From contig NZ_PVLR01000012.1 in assembly GCF_002980625.1 (NCBI RefSeq), positions 62,001-126,000 on the forward strand: 64,000 nt of DNA, written 5' to 3'. The notes under the pieces are model-generated. The model did not search any database, was not told the DNA's origin, and saw nothing but the letters and a program-made list of their open reading frames with translations. Position 1 is the first letter of the stretch, and each line of letters opens with the position of its first letter. The position numbers and the translations under genes were made by a program. Of the stretch, positions 27,098 through 35,101 are shown piece by piece. The stretch is from Malikia spinosa. Lineage in GTDB: Bacteria; Pseudomonadota; Gammaproteobacteria; Burkholderiales; Burkholderiaceae_C.

Positions 27098-28006
27098 ATG
27101 AAATCCGAGCGCAGCACAGCTCAGGCTATTTCCGGCTTCGGCATGGACACCATCACGCTGGCCGGTCCGCTCGAGGCCAAGCTGGCCGCGATGAAGGAGG
27201 CCGGTTTTTCCCAGGTCATGCTCAAGGCCAACGACCTGGTCGGCCACCCCGGCGGCTGGCAGGCTGCGGTCCAGGCCGTGCATGACAGCGGTCTGCGCGG
27301 TACCGGCTTCCAGGTCCTGCGCGATTTCGAGGGCCTGTCCGGTCACCTGCACCACTACAAGATCGACATCGCCAAGATGATGCTCGAGATGTGCGCCGCG
27401 CTCGGCTGCAAGGTGTTGCTGGCCTGCTCGTCGACCTCGGCGCACGCGAGTTCGGACCTCGACCAGATCGCGCGCGACCTGCGCAAGCTCGCAATGCTGG
27501 CGGTGCCGCACGGCATCCGAATCGCGTTCGAGGGCCTGTCCTGGGGCCGCACCATCAACGAATACACGACCGCCTGGGACGTGGTCCAGCGCGCCGACTG
27601 TCCGAACCTCGGCGTCGGCATCGACTCGTACCATATCTTCGCTGCCAAGACCCCGCTCGACGAGATCGACTACCTCGACCCGAGCAAGATCTTCCTGGTC
27701 CAGCTGGCCGACTTCATGTGGCAGGAGACCAAGACCTTCGAGGAGCGCATGACGACCGCGCGCACCTTCCGCGTCTTCCCGGGCGAGGGTGTGCACAGCG
27801 AGCAGCTGGTCGATCTGGTGCTGCGGCTCGATCGCCTGGGCTACCGCGGCGACTACAGCTTCGAGGTCTTCAACGACGACTATGTGCAGATGCCGTTGCC
27901 CTTCGTGGCCGAGCGCGCGCGCAAGTCGGCGCTCTGGCTGGCCGAGGAGGTGCTGCGCTGCTCGGTGCCGCTGCCGAACCAGATGCGCCTGAAGACGCCG
28001 GGCTGA
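27098..28006 (+). CDS. quiC: 3-dehydroshikimate dehydratase, stand-alone TIM-barrel subunit
   Basis: 302 residues of the sugar-phosphate isomerase/epimerase TIM-barrel (AP endonuclease 2) fold. Candidate metal ligands are Glu145 (AFEGLSWG), Asp176 (VGIDSYHIF), Gln202 (LVQLADF) and Glu256 (FEVFNDD). This is the E-D-Q-E set reported for QuiC1 of Pseudomonas putida, with the same spacing over the first three. The family turns 3-dehydroshikimate into protocatechuate, so quinate and shikimate can be used as carbon sources. The start at 27098 has GAGAGG upstream and lies 4 bp after the HPPD-like gene. Other isomerase functions remain possible. Confidence 0.8.
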   Translation: MKSERSTAQAISGFGMDTITLAGPLEAKLAAMKEAGFSQVMLKANDLVGHPGGWQAAVQAVHDSGLRGTGFQVLRDFEGLSGHLHHYKIDIAKMMLEMCAALGCKVLLACSSTSAHASSDLDQIARDLRKLAMLAVPHGIRIAFEGLSWGRTINEYTTAWDVVQRADCPNLGVGIDSYHIFAAKTPLDEIDYLDPSKIFLVQLADFMWQETKTFEERMTTARTFRVFPGEGVHSEQLVDLVLRLDRLGYRGDYSFEVFNDDYVQMPLPFVAERARKSALWLAEEVLRCSVPLPNQMRLKTPG

Positions 28007-28032
28007 GCCAGCCCGCTGCGCGCCAACAGACC

Positions 28033-28055
28033 AACGCCGGCCTTGTGCCGGCGTT
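28033..28055. terminator. Hairpin after the quiC-like gene
   Basis: AACGCCGGC (28033-28041) and GCCGGCGTT (28047-28055) with a 5-nt loop, between convergent genes. The stem is strong but T-runs are absent, so it may work in both directions or only as an RNA end. Confidence 0.55.
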
Positions 28056-28068
28056 GCTCATGGTGGCT

Positions 28069-28935
28069 TCAGCTGCGCCGCAGCCTGGCGCTGGCCAGGC
28101 CGCAGAGCGCGATCACGGCGATGCCCAGCAGCGCCAGCGCGTCGGGCGCATGGCCGAACGCGGCCCAGCCGGCCAGGGTCGCGAAGCCGATCTGCGCGTA
28201 CAGATAGGGTGCGATGCGCGAGGCCGGTGTCTGCTGGAAGGCCTTGATCAGCAGGTAGTGGCCGATCGAGCCGAACAGCCCCATCAGCGCGATCGCGGCC
28301 CATTGGCGCCAGTCGGACAGCCATTGCCAGCCCAGCGGCACCACCAGCGAGGTGCAGGCCAGTCCGATCAGGCCGGTATAGAAATGCGTGACACCCGGGT
28401 CCTCGGTCCTGACCATGCGGCTGGTCAAGACCTGCAGCAGGGCGTTGACCAGCACCGACAGCAGCGGCAGCAGCATGCCGAGGTGGAAGTCGCTGCCATG
28501 CGGGCGGATCACGATCAGCGCGCCGCTGAAGCCGCCAGCCACCAGCAGCCAGCCCAGCGGGCCGACGCGCTCGCGCAGCAGCAGGCTGGCCAGCAGCGTG
28601 ACGGCGAGCGGGATCAGCATCATGATCGCGGTGAATTCGCCGACCGGGATGAATATCAGGCTCAGGAAGCTGAAGCCGAAGGAGCCGATCATCAGCAGCC
28701 CGCGCAGCAGTTGCGCGCGCGGGGCCTGGGTCTGGAACAGGCGGCCCCGGTACTGGGGCCACAGCAGCGCCGTCGTCATCAGGGTCTGGATCGCGAAGCG
28801 CAGCCAGATCGCCATCAGCACCGGCACCGCCAGCCGGCCCGCGTACTGCGAGCCGGTGTCGAGCAACGCGAAGCACAGCGTCGCGAGGATGGCCAGCAGG
28901 ATGCCCAGGCCGGGGCGGCGTGCCGTCTGGTTCAC
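28069..28935 (-). CDS. EamA/DMT-family membrane transporter
   Basis: 288 residues with about ten hydrophobic segments and two EamA repeats. RGLLMIGSFGFSFLSLIFIPVGEFTAI in the first repeat and GLFGSIGHYLLIKAFQQTPAS in the second are typical of drug/metabolite transporter family members. These export or import small metabolites; the substrate here is unknown. It follows the AEC permease gene by 4 bp on the same strand, at the end of the aroQ-aroE side of the catabolic cluster. Confidence 0.86.
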   Translation of the reverse strand: MNQTARRPGLGILLAILATLCFALLDTGSQYAGRLAVPVLMAIWLRFAIQTLMTTALLWPQYRGRLFQTQAPRAQLLRGLLMIGSFGFSFLSLIFIPVGEFTAIMMLIPLAVTLLASLLLRERVGPLGWLLVAGGFSGALIVIRPHGSDFHLGMLLPLLSVLVNALLQVLTSRMVRTEDPGVTHFYTGLIGLACTSLVVPLGWQWLSDWRQWAAIALMGLFGSIGHYLLIKAFQQTPASRIAPYLYAQIGFATLAGWAAFGHAPDALALLGIAVIALCGLASARLRRS

Positions 28936-28939
28936 CGGC

Positions 28940-29872
28940 TCAGCCCAGCCCGTGCATCACGACCCAGATCCAGGCGTTGACACTGAAGAAGGCGGCCACG
29001 GTCGAGGCCACCAGCAAGGTGGCGGCAAAGCCGCCGTGTCCCAGGCGCTGCGCCAGCGCCGAGAACAGCGCCGGCAGCGGCATGCAGGCGTAGAGGATGG
29101 CGGCCTGATGCAGCTCGGGTGCGACTGCCGGCAGCAGGGCCAGCGCGCCCAGCACGCACAGCGGGTGCAGCAGCAGCTTGCCGCCGACCACGGCCGGCAG
29201 GTCGAGCTTGACGTCCTGCAGCCGCTGGCCGACCAGCACGCCGCCGATCATCAGCAGCGCGACGCCCGCGGCGGCCGAGCCGATGATCTGCAGGCTGCGG
29301 TCGAGCACATGGGGCAGCTTGAACTCGAGCGCCGAGCAGGCCACGCCAGCCACGATCGCCCAGATGATCGGGTTGCGCGACAGCGTGCGCAGCGACTGCA
29401 GCAGCGAGCGCTGCCAGGGCAGGCTGGCATCGCGCCCGGCCAGCAGCAGCACCACCGGGACCACCAGCAGGTTCTCGACCAGCACGCCCAGCGTCATCGC
29501 GATCGCGGCGTTCGGGCCCAGCAGCTCGCTGACGATCGGAAAGCCGACGAAGACGGTGTTGGAGGCCGACATGCCCATGCCGGTCAGCGCGGCCTGCGGC
29601 CAGGGCATGCGCCGCCAGCGCCCGTAGAGCACGCCGACCAGCAGCGCCACGGTCGAGCCGGCGCCATAGGCCGCCAGATAGCGCAGGTTGAGCACCTCCT
29701 GCAGCGGGAACTGGGTGATGGCGCGACAGACCAGCGCTGGCAGCAGGAAGTCGACCAGCAGCTTGCCCAGCACCAGCATGTCCTCGCGCTTGAAGATGCC
29801 GCGCCAGACGGACAGGTAGCCGACCGCGATCAGCAGGAAGATGGGCGAGGTGATGGACAGGATGTGCAGCAT
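28940..29872 (-). CDS. AEC-family (auxin efflux carrier-like) permease
   Basis: 310 residues, about ten membrane segments in two five-helix halves. MLHILSITSPIFLLIAVGYLS begins the first half, and GMGMSASNTVFVGFPI is the conserved unwound-helix region of AEC carriers. Bacterial members move dicarboxylates and other organic acids. It precedes the EamA gene with a 4 bp gap and is separated from aroE upstream by a terminator. Confidence 0.87.
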   Translation of the reverse strand: MLHILSITSPIFLLIAVGYLSVWRGIFKREDMLVLGKLLVDFLLPALVCRAITQFPLQEVLNLRYLAAYGAGSTVALLVGVLYGRWRRMPWPQAALTGMGMSASNTVFVGFPIVSELLGPNAAIAMTLGVLVENLLVVPVVLLLAGRDASLPWQRSLLQSLRTLSRNPIIWAIVAGVACSALEFKLPHVLDRSLQIIGSAAAGVALLMIGGVLVGQRLQDVKLDLPAVVGGKLLLHPLCVLGALALLPAVAPELHQAAILYACMPLPALFSALAQRLGHGGFAATLLVASTVAAFFSVNAWIWVVMHGLG

Positions 29873-29877
29873 GGCGG

Positions 29878-29901
29878 AAAAAAGCCCACCGGTGGCGGGC
29901 T
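29878..29901 (-). terminator. Rho-independent terminator after aroE
   Basis: On the minus strand an 8-bp stem with one G-T pair (AGCCCGCC / GGTGGGCT, loop ACC, 29883-29901) is followed by a T-run at 29878-29882. It ends the aroQ-aroE transcript. Confidence 0.7.
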
Positions 29902-29939
29902 GGCTGGTGAGCGCTGGCGCGAGAAACGTCAGTCAGCCG

Positions 29940-30773
29940 TCAGTATGACAGACGGGCCACCGAGCGCAGATGCTCGGCCGTGGTGGTCGGCAGGCCGAAG
30001 TATTCGAGGTAGGCCGGGATCTGCTCGAACAGCATGTCGGAGCCGACCTGGGTCCGGCAGCCGCGCGCGCGCGCCGCAGCCAGGAAGGCCGTCACCTCGG
30101 AGGCCATCACGACTTCGCCAACGAAGGTCTCGGGGGCGAGTCGGTTGACGTCGAGCGGCAGCGGGTCGCCGGCCTTCATGCCCATCGGCGTGGCGTTGAC
30201 GACCAGGTCATGGTCGGCCGGGTCGTTGGAGCCGGTGCGGACCTCGATCTGCGGGTAATGGGCCTGGATGCGCTGGCCCAGGGCCTCGGCTGAGGCCTGG
30301 TTGACGTCGAACAGGCTGATCGAGGCAATGCCGGCACCGGCCAGCGAAGCGGCGATGGCCGAGCCGACGCCGCCGCTGCCGACCACCAGCACGCGCGCGC
30401 CGCCCAGGTCCAGGCCCTTGCGCTGCACGCCGCGCACGAAGCCGGCGCCGTCGAACATGTCGCCGATCAGGCGGCCGTCCTCGGTCCGCTTGACCGCGTT
30501 GCAGGCACCGGCGACCTTGACGGTGGCTGTGACCTCGTCGAGCAGGCCCACGGTCGTGACCTTGTGCGGCATCGTGATCAGCGCGCCGCGGATATTGGTC
30601 AGCTGGAACACCGAGCGCAGGAAGGTCGGGTAGTCGGGCGCCTGGCAGCCCATCGGCACCACCACCGCGTTGATGCCGGCTTGCTCGAAGTAGGGGTTGT
30701 AGATCATCGGCGACTTGAAGCTGTAAGTCGGATAGCCGATGTGGGCGATGATTTCGGTGTTGCCGTTGATCAT
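29940..30773 (-). CDS. Shikimate/quinate dehydrogenase-like enzyme (AroE family)
   Basis: 277 residues. Shikimate-binding entry GYPTYSFKSPMIYN, catalytic Lys in TMPHKVT and catalytic Asp in GDMFDGAGFV (where biosynthetic AroE has GDNTDG), then the nucleotide loop GSGGVGSAIAA. After the second beta strand comes LFDVNQ, an acidic residue where NADP-binding AroE has a basic NRT motif, so NAD and a catabolic direction are likely (inference). It sits 17 bp downstream of aroQ, together giving shikimate to dehydroshikimate to dehydroquinate interconversion near the dehydratase genes. GATC-AACGG start at 30773 chosen; the upstream frame is non-conserved. Confidence 0.85.
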   Translation of the reverse strand: MINGNTEIIAHIGYPTYSFKSPMIYNPYFEQAGINAVVVPMGCQAPDYPTFLRSVFQLTNIRGALITMPHKVTTVGLLDEVTATVKVAGACNAVKRTEDGRLIGDMFDGAGFVRGVQRKGLDLGGARVLVVGSGGVGSAIAASLAGAGIASISLFDVNQASAEALGQRIQAHYPQIEVRTGSNDPADHDLVVNATPMGMKAGDPLPLDVNRLAPETFVGEVVMASEVTAFLAAARARGCRTQVGSDMLFEQIPAYLEYFGLPTTTAEHLRSVARLSY

Positions 30774-30790
30774 GATCAGTGCGGGTTGGT

Positions 30791-31264
30791 TCAGGCCTGG
30801 GTCGCGGCCGAGTTGACGAACTTGCGCACCAGGCCGTCGATCGCGACCAGATAGCCGTCGACGCCGAAGCCGATCACGATGCCGGCGGCCGCTGGCGAGA
30901 CCCAGCTGTGGTGGCGGAATTCCTCGCGCGCGTGCACGTTGGAGATATGGCATTCGATCACCGGCAGCGGATCGACGCCCTTGACCGCATCATGCAGCGC
31001 GATCGAGGTGTGGGTGAAGGCGCCTGGGTTGAAGACGATGCCGAGCGCCTCGCCGGCCTTGTAGAGGCGGCCGTACTCGTGGATCTTGTCGAGCAGGGCG
31101 CCTTCCCAGTTGCTCTGGAAGCACTCGATCTCGTAGCCGATCTTTTCGCCATGGGCCTGGCAGAAGGCTTCGACATCGGCCAGCGTGGTGTAGCCGTACT
31201 GGGCCGGTTCGCGCGTGCCGAGCAGGTTCAGGTTGGGGCCGTTGAGGATCAGAATCTTCTTCAT
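30791..31264 (-). CDS. aroQ: Type II 3-dehydroquinate dehydratase
   Basis: 157 residues, the usual size of type II dehydroquinases, which interconvert 3-dehydroquinate and 3-dehydroshikimate. LNGPNLNLLGTREPAQYG holds the catalytic Arg18 and Tyr23/25 loop, FNPGAFTHTS follows, and IECHISNVHAREEFR supplies the catalytic His. Type II enzymes serve either biosynthesis or, when clustered as here with a dehydratase and TRAP uptake genes, quinate catabolism. A TetR-type operator lies 4 bp before the ATG, and no normal ribosome binding site is visible. Confidence 0.94.
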   Translation of the reverse strand: MKKILILNGPNLNLLGTREPAQYGYTTLADVEAFCQAHGEKIGYEIECFQSNWEGALLDKIHEYGRLYKAGEALGIVFNPGAFTHTSIALHDAVKGVDPLPVIECHISNVHAREEFRHHSWVSPAAAGIVIGFGVDGYLVAIDGLVRKFVNSAATQA

Positions 31265-31267
31265 TAT

Positions 31268-31286
31268 GTACGAACTGGTTAGTTTG
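31268..31286. promoter_or_regulatory. TetR-type operator upstream of aroQ
   Basis: GTACGAACTGGTTAGTTTG with a palindromic core AACTGGTT (31273-31280). It matches the site before dctQ at 16 of 19 positions and lies directly upstream of the aroQ start codon, where it would block transcription or translation initiation. Confidence 0.6.
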
Positions 31287-31298
31287 TTGGACTGAATG

Positions 31299-31327
31299 AA
31301 AAAGGGACGCCGGCCACCCGGCGTCCC
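31299..31327 (-). terminator. Rho-independent terminator after dctP
   Basis: A perfect 10-bp stem (GGGACGCCGG at 31304-31313, CCGGCGTCCC at 31318-31327), loop of 4, followed on the minus strand by a T5 run (31299-31303). It separates dctP from aroQ. Confidence 0.85.
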
Positions 31328-31335
31328 CCCCATCC

Positions 31336-32337
31336 TTACTTGCGCAGCTTGGCCAGTTCGGCCTGCAGTTCCTGCACGGTTTCCTGGCCGACGTTGACCG
31401 CGTACTTGGCGGTCACCGGGCGCAGCTTGTCGCGCAGCTTGGCCAGTTCGGCTGCCGGCAGCTCGGTGACCTGCATGCCGCCCTTCTTCAGGTTGGCCAG
31501 CGCGCCAGCCATCTGGCCGCGGTTGTAGTCGCGCTGGTGCTTGGCCGATTCCTTGGCGGCTTCGGACACGACCTTCTTCTCGTTGGCGTCGAGCTTGTCC
31601 CAGAACTTCTTGCTGATCAGCACCGATTGCGGGTTGTACTGGTGGTTGCTCAGCACCAGGTGCTTTTGCACTTCGTAGAACTTGTTGGCGTTGATGACCG
31701 AGATCGGGTTTTCCTGGGCATCGATCGCGCCTTGCTCGAGCGCACCGTAGACCTCGGGGAAGGGCAGCGGGGTCGGGTTGGCGCCCAGGGCCTTGACCCA
31801 GTCGACGTTGATCGGGTTCGGGATCACGCGCAGCTTGAGGCCGGCCAGGTCTTCGACCTTGTTGATCGGGCGCTTGCCGTTGCTGATCTGGCGAAAGCCC
31901 AGCTCGTAGTAGGCCAGGCCGACCAGGCCCTTGGCGTCGAGCTTGGCGTGCATCTTCTGGCCGAAGGCGCCGTCCATGATGGCGTCGGCTTCCTTCTCGT
32001 TGCCGAACATGAAGGGGAAGTCCCAGATCGCGAATTCCTTGATCTGGTTGGCCAGGATGCCGGAGTTCATCGTGACCATTTCGAGCGTGCCGCCCTGCAG
32101 TGCCGAGACGTTGGCCTGGTCGCTGCCCAGGGTGCCGCCCGGGAACAGGTTGACCTTGAGCTTGCCGCCGGACTTGGCCTCGACGACTTCCTTGAATTTC
32201 TCCATGCCGGCCACCAGCGGGTGACCCTTGGGGTTCTGGGTCGCGAACTTGATGGTCTTGCTGTCTTGCGCAGCGGCCAGGCCGCAAGCGGCCAGGGTGA
32301 CGCTGGCGAGGACGGTCTTGATGAACAGGCGTTTCAT
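31336..32337 (-). CDS. TRAP transporter substrate-binding protein DctP
   Basis: 333 residues. A signal peptide (about 1-23, ending LAAAQ) directs it to the periplasm. The DctP fold is seen in TIKFATQNPKGHP, MVTMNSGILAN, the GLKLRVIPNP block with the Arg that binds the substrate carboxylate, and the ALEQGAIDAQENPI block. It delivers an organic acid to the DctQM permease encoded upstream. Context with aroQ, aroE and the dehydratase suggests shikimate, quinate or a related acid (inference). It starts 92 bp after dctM and ends at a strong terminator. Confidence 0.92.
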   Translation of the reverse strand: MKRLFIKTVLASVTLAACGLAAAQDSKTIKFATQNPKGHPLVAGMEKFKEVVEAKSGGKLKVNLFPGGTLGSDQANVSALQGGTLEMVTMNSGILANQIKEFAIWDFPFMFGNEKEADAIMDGAFGQKMHAKLDAKGLVGLAYYELGFRQISNGKRPINKVEDLAGLKLRVIPNPINVDWVKALGANPTPLPFPEVYGALEQGAIDAQENPISVINANKFYEVQKHLVLSNHQYNPQSVLISKKFWDKLDANEKKVVSEAAKESAKHQRDYNRGQMAGALANLKKGGMQVTELPAAELAKLRDKLRPVTAKYAVNVGQETVQELQAELAKLRK

Positions 32338-32429
32338 GTGGAGTCTCCAGTCTACAGATGGATGGTCGTACGCTTGATTATTGCGCCTGGCACGGCGTAC
32401 CCGTGCATGCCAGGCGCTGGTAACCTGGT

Positions 32430-33710
32430 TTAGCCGTAGAACCAGCGTGCCGGGACCATGACGAGCTCGGGGAAGATCACCATCAGGAACAGCAGCGCGA
32501 ACTGCGCGATCATGAATGGCCAGACGCCCTTGGTCACCTGGTCCATGCTGATCTTGCCGACACCCGCCACCGTGCTCAGCACCGTGCCCACCGGCGGCGT
32601 GATCAGGCCGATCGCGTTGTTGATCATGAACAGCACGCCGAAGTAGACCGGGTCGATGCCCGCGGCCTTGACGATCGGCATCAGCACCGGCGTCAGGATC
32701 AGGATGGTCGGCGTCATGTCCATCGCGGTGCCGACCAGGATCACGACCCCCATGATCGCGAACATCAGCAGCGTCTGGTTGTCCAGCAGCGGCTCGAGCA
32801 GCGCGACCAGGTCAGCCGGCAGGTTGGCCACCGTGATCATCCATGCCGAGACCATTGCCGCTGCCACCAGGAACATGATGACCGAGGTGGTCTTGGCTGC
32901 CGCCAGGAACAGGCCGTAGAGCTGGTTGAGCTTGAGCTCCTTGTAGACCAGGGTCGAGATCAGCAGCGCGTAGACCGCGGCCACCACGGCCGCCTCGGTC
33001 GGCGTGAAGACGCCGAACTTCAGGCCCACCACCACGATCACCGGCAGCACCAGCGCGAAGGTGGCGTTCTTGAAGGCGGCCAGTACCTCGGCCTTGCTCG
33101 CACGCGGCGCAGCCTTGATCTTCTCCTTGCGCACCAGCAGCCACCAGGTGAACCAGAGGGCGGCGCCCAGCATCACGCCCGGCGCGATGCCGGCCATGAA
33201 CAGCTTGGAGACCGAGACGTTGGCCGCGACGCCGAACACCACGAAGCCGATCGAGGGCGGGATGATCGGAGCGATGATGCTCGAAGCCGACAGCAGGCCG
33301 GCCGAGCGCGCCGGGTCATAGCCCGCGCGGTTCATCATCGGCAGCAGCAGTGCCGCCAGCGCCGCCGCGTCAGCCACCGCCGAACCCGACAGCGCGGCCA
33401 TGATGATGGCGGCCATGATGCCGACATAGCCCAGGCCGCCCTTGACATGGCCGACCAGCGTCATCGCGAAGTTCACGATCCGCTTGGACAGGCCGCCGGC
33501 GTTCATGATCTCGCCCGCCAGCATGAAGAAGGGCACCGCCAGCAGCGGGAAGCTGTTGCTGCCCTCGATCACGTTCTGCGCCAGGATCTGCGCATCGAAC
33601 ATGTCCAGATGCCACATCAGCGCCGCGCCCGACAGCAGCAGCGAGAACGCGATCGGCACGCCCAGCATCATGGCGCCGATCAGCGCGCCCAGAAAGATGG
33701 TTATCGTCAT
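32430..33710 (-). CDS. TRAP transporter large permease DctM
   Basis: 426 residues, about twelve membrane segments, the ion-coupled transport subunit of the TRAP family. AVPFFMLAGEIMNAGGLSKRIV and the GYDPARSAGLLSASSIIAPIIPPS stretch are DctM signatures, as is AIGLITPPVGTVL near the C-terminus. It forms a membrane complex with DctQ (encoded 30 bp upstream) and takes substrate from DctP (downstream). Confidence 0.94.
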   Translation of the reverse strand: MTITIFLGALIGAMMLGVPIAFSLLLSGAALMWHLDMFDAQILAQNVIEGSNSFPLLAVPFFMLAGEIMNAGGLSKRIVNFAMTLVGHVKGGLGYVGIMAAIIMAALSGSAVADAAALAALLLPMMNRAGYDPARSAGLLSASSIIAPIIPPSIGFVVFGVAANVSVSKLFMAGIAPGVMLGAALWFTWWLLVRKEKIKAAPRASKAEVLAAFKNATFALVLPVIVVVGLKFGVFTPTEAAVVAAVYALLISTLVYKELKLNQLYGLFLAAAKTTSVIMFLVAAAMVSAWMITVANLPADLVALLEPLLDNQTLLMFAIMGVVILVGTAMDMTPTILILTPVLMPIVKAAGIDPVYFGVLFMINNAIGLITPPVGTVLSTVAGVGKISMDQVTKGVWPFMIAQFALLFLMVIFPELVMVPARWFYG

Positions 33711-33740
33711 TGAATTCTCCTAGGGGTTCAGCCAGCGGCT

Positions 33741-34274
33741 TCAGGGGTGCGGGTCGCCGTGCGGCATGTCGTCGGACTCGCGCACGCCGATCAGCTCGCC
33801 TTCGCTGAGGCGGCCGGCCAGCAGCTTGAACAGGTCGTGGCTCAGGATCAGGCCGGCGAGCACCGAGAACACCAGGCCACTGCTGTAGAACCAGGCCATC
33901 GAGACTTCCATCACCGGGCTGGTGGTCTCGTAGTTGATGACGACCTGATCCCAGCTGCCGCGGAAGATCAGCCAGGCGCAGAACAGCATCAGCACATGCG
34001 CGACCAGGAAGCAGGCCTTCTTGCCTGCGACCGGCAGCTTGGCGATCAGGGTGTCGGTGCCCAGGTGGCCCTTGTCGTGCAGCCCGACGAAGGCGCCCAG
34101 GAAGGTCATCCAGACGAACAGCCAGCGCGAGAGTTCCTCCGACACCGTCAGCCCGGAGTTGAACGCGTAGCGCAGCACCACGTTGGTGAACACCAGCACC
34201 ACCATCAGCGCCAGCGACACCACCATCAGCAGCGACAGCAGCCGCGAGATCTGGTCTATCAGTTTTTGAAGCAT
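33741..34274 (-). CDS. TRAP transporter small permease DctQ
   Basis: 177 residues with four membrane helices; the ELSRWLFVWMTFLGAFVGLHDKGHLGTD block is the DctQ signature. DctQ scaffolds DctM in the inner membrane. It is the first gene of dctQ-dctM-dctP. AAGGAG precedes the ATG, and a TACAAT box with a TetR-type operator lies just upstream, so transcription is probably repressed by the divergently acting product of the adjacent tetR. Confidence 0.92.
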   Translation of the reverse strand: MLQKLIDQISRLLSLLMVVSLALMVVLVFTNVVLRYAFNSGLTVSEELSRWLFVWMTFLGAFVGLHDKGHLGTDTLIAKLPVAGKKACFLVAHVLMLFCAWLIFRGSWDQVVINYETTSPVMEVSMAWFYSSGLVFSVLAGLILSHDLFKLLAGRLSEGELIGVRESDDMPHGDPHP

Positions 34275-34302
34275 GGGGAATTTCTCCTTGAGTCCGCGGA
34301 TT

Positions 34303-34321
34303 GTACGAACCAGTTAGTTTT
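34303..34321. promoter_or_regulatory. TetR-type operator upstream of dctQ
   Basis: GTACGAACCAGTTAGTTTT with core AACCAGTT (34308-34315), the reverse complement of the core at the aroQ site. On the minus strand a -10-like TACAAT overlaps its end, so a bound repressor would cover the promoter. Confidence 0.62.
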
Positions 34322-34368
34322 TTACTGCTGGGGAAAACCCTAGGATGGCTGGCCTGGGTCGGTGCACT

Positions 34369-35052
34369 TCACTGCCGCAGGTAGCGCCAGACCATGTCGA
34401 TCACGCTTTCGCGCCGCTGCGCGAGATAGCCGGGTTCCTGGGTGTCTTGCTTGAAGATCAGGCCGAAGGTGTGCCGGTTCGAGACGTTGAAGAAGGACAG
34501 CGCCGAGATCGAGGCGTGGATGTCGAGCAGGTCGAGCCCCGGGCGGAACACGCCAGCGGCCACGCCGCGCTGGTAGAGGTCGCGGATCGCGTCGATCGCC
34601 GGTACGTTGAGGTCCTGGATGTACTGGCTCTGGCGCATGAACTGGCCACGGTGAATGTTTTCCGACATCACGATCCGGACATAGCTCTCGTTGCGCAGGT
34701 GGCGGTCGAAGGTGAAGCCGACCAGGCGCTTGAGCGCGGCCTCGGGCGCCAGATCCTCCAGGTGCAGGTCGGTTTCCTCCTGGCGGATCTTGCGGTAGGA
34801 CTCCTCGAGCACGGCAAGGTAGAGCCCTTCCTTGCTGCCGAAGTAGTAATAGATCATGCGCTTGCTGGTCTGGGTCGCGGCGGCGATCTCGTCGATGCGC
34901 GCGCCAGACAGCCCCTTCTCGCCGAACTCCTGCTCGGCGACCGCCAGGATGTTGCTCCGGGTCCGCTCGGGGTCGTTGGTGCGGGTCGCTTCCCGCCCCG
35001 TGGCCCGTTCAACCCGCTCCATGCTCGGCAATGAATGTACTGGTTCGTTCAT
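34369..35052 (-). CDS. TetR/AcrR-family transcriptional regulator
   Basis: 227 residues. The helix-turn-helix lies at about 30-75 (ILAVAEQEFGEKGLSGARIDEI, then ATQTSKRMIYYYFGSKEGLYLAVLE), followed by an all-helical ligand domain (about 90-225). It is upstream of dctQMP-aroQ-aroE on the same strand and likely represses them and itself: three matching operators are present. Its own start codon lies inside one operator and 7 nt after TATACT, suggesting a leaderless, autoregulated transcript. Shikimate, quinate or dehydroshikimate are plausible inducers (inference). Confidence 0.9.
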   Translation of the reverse strand: MNEPVHSLPSMERVERATGREATRTNDPERTRSNILAVAEQEFGEKGLSGARIDEIAAATQTSKRMIYYYFGSKEGLYLAVLEESYRKIRQEETDLHLEDLAPEAALKRLVGFTFDRHLRNESYVRIVMSENIHRGQFMRQSQYIQDLNVPAIDAIRDLYQRGVAAGVFRPGLDLLDIHASISALSFFNVSNRHTFGLIFKQDTQEPGYLAQRRESVIDMVWRYLRQ

Positions 35053-35065
35053 TCGCGCGAGTATA
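35032..35065. promoter_or_regulatory. tetR promoter with overlapping operator
   Basis: On the minus strand TATACT (35060-35065) ends 7 nt before the tetR ATG. The operator GAACGAACCAGTACATTCA (35032-35050) covers the first codons and matches the dctQ site at 13 of 19 positions, including GAACCAGT. Confidence 0.5.
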
Positions 35066-35101
35066 GGAGCCGGGTCCGGCCCTGACCATGCTCGGAAACC
35101 C

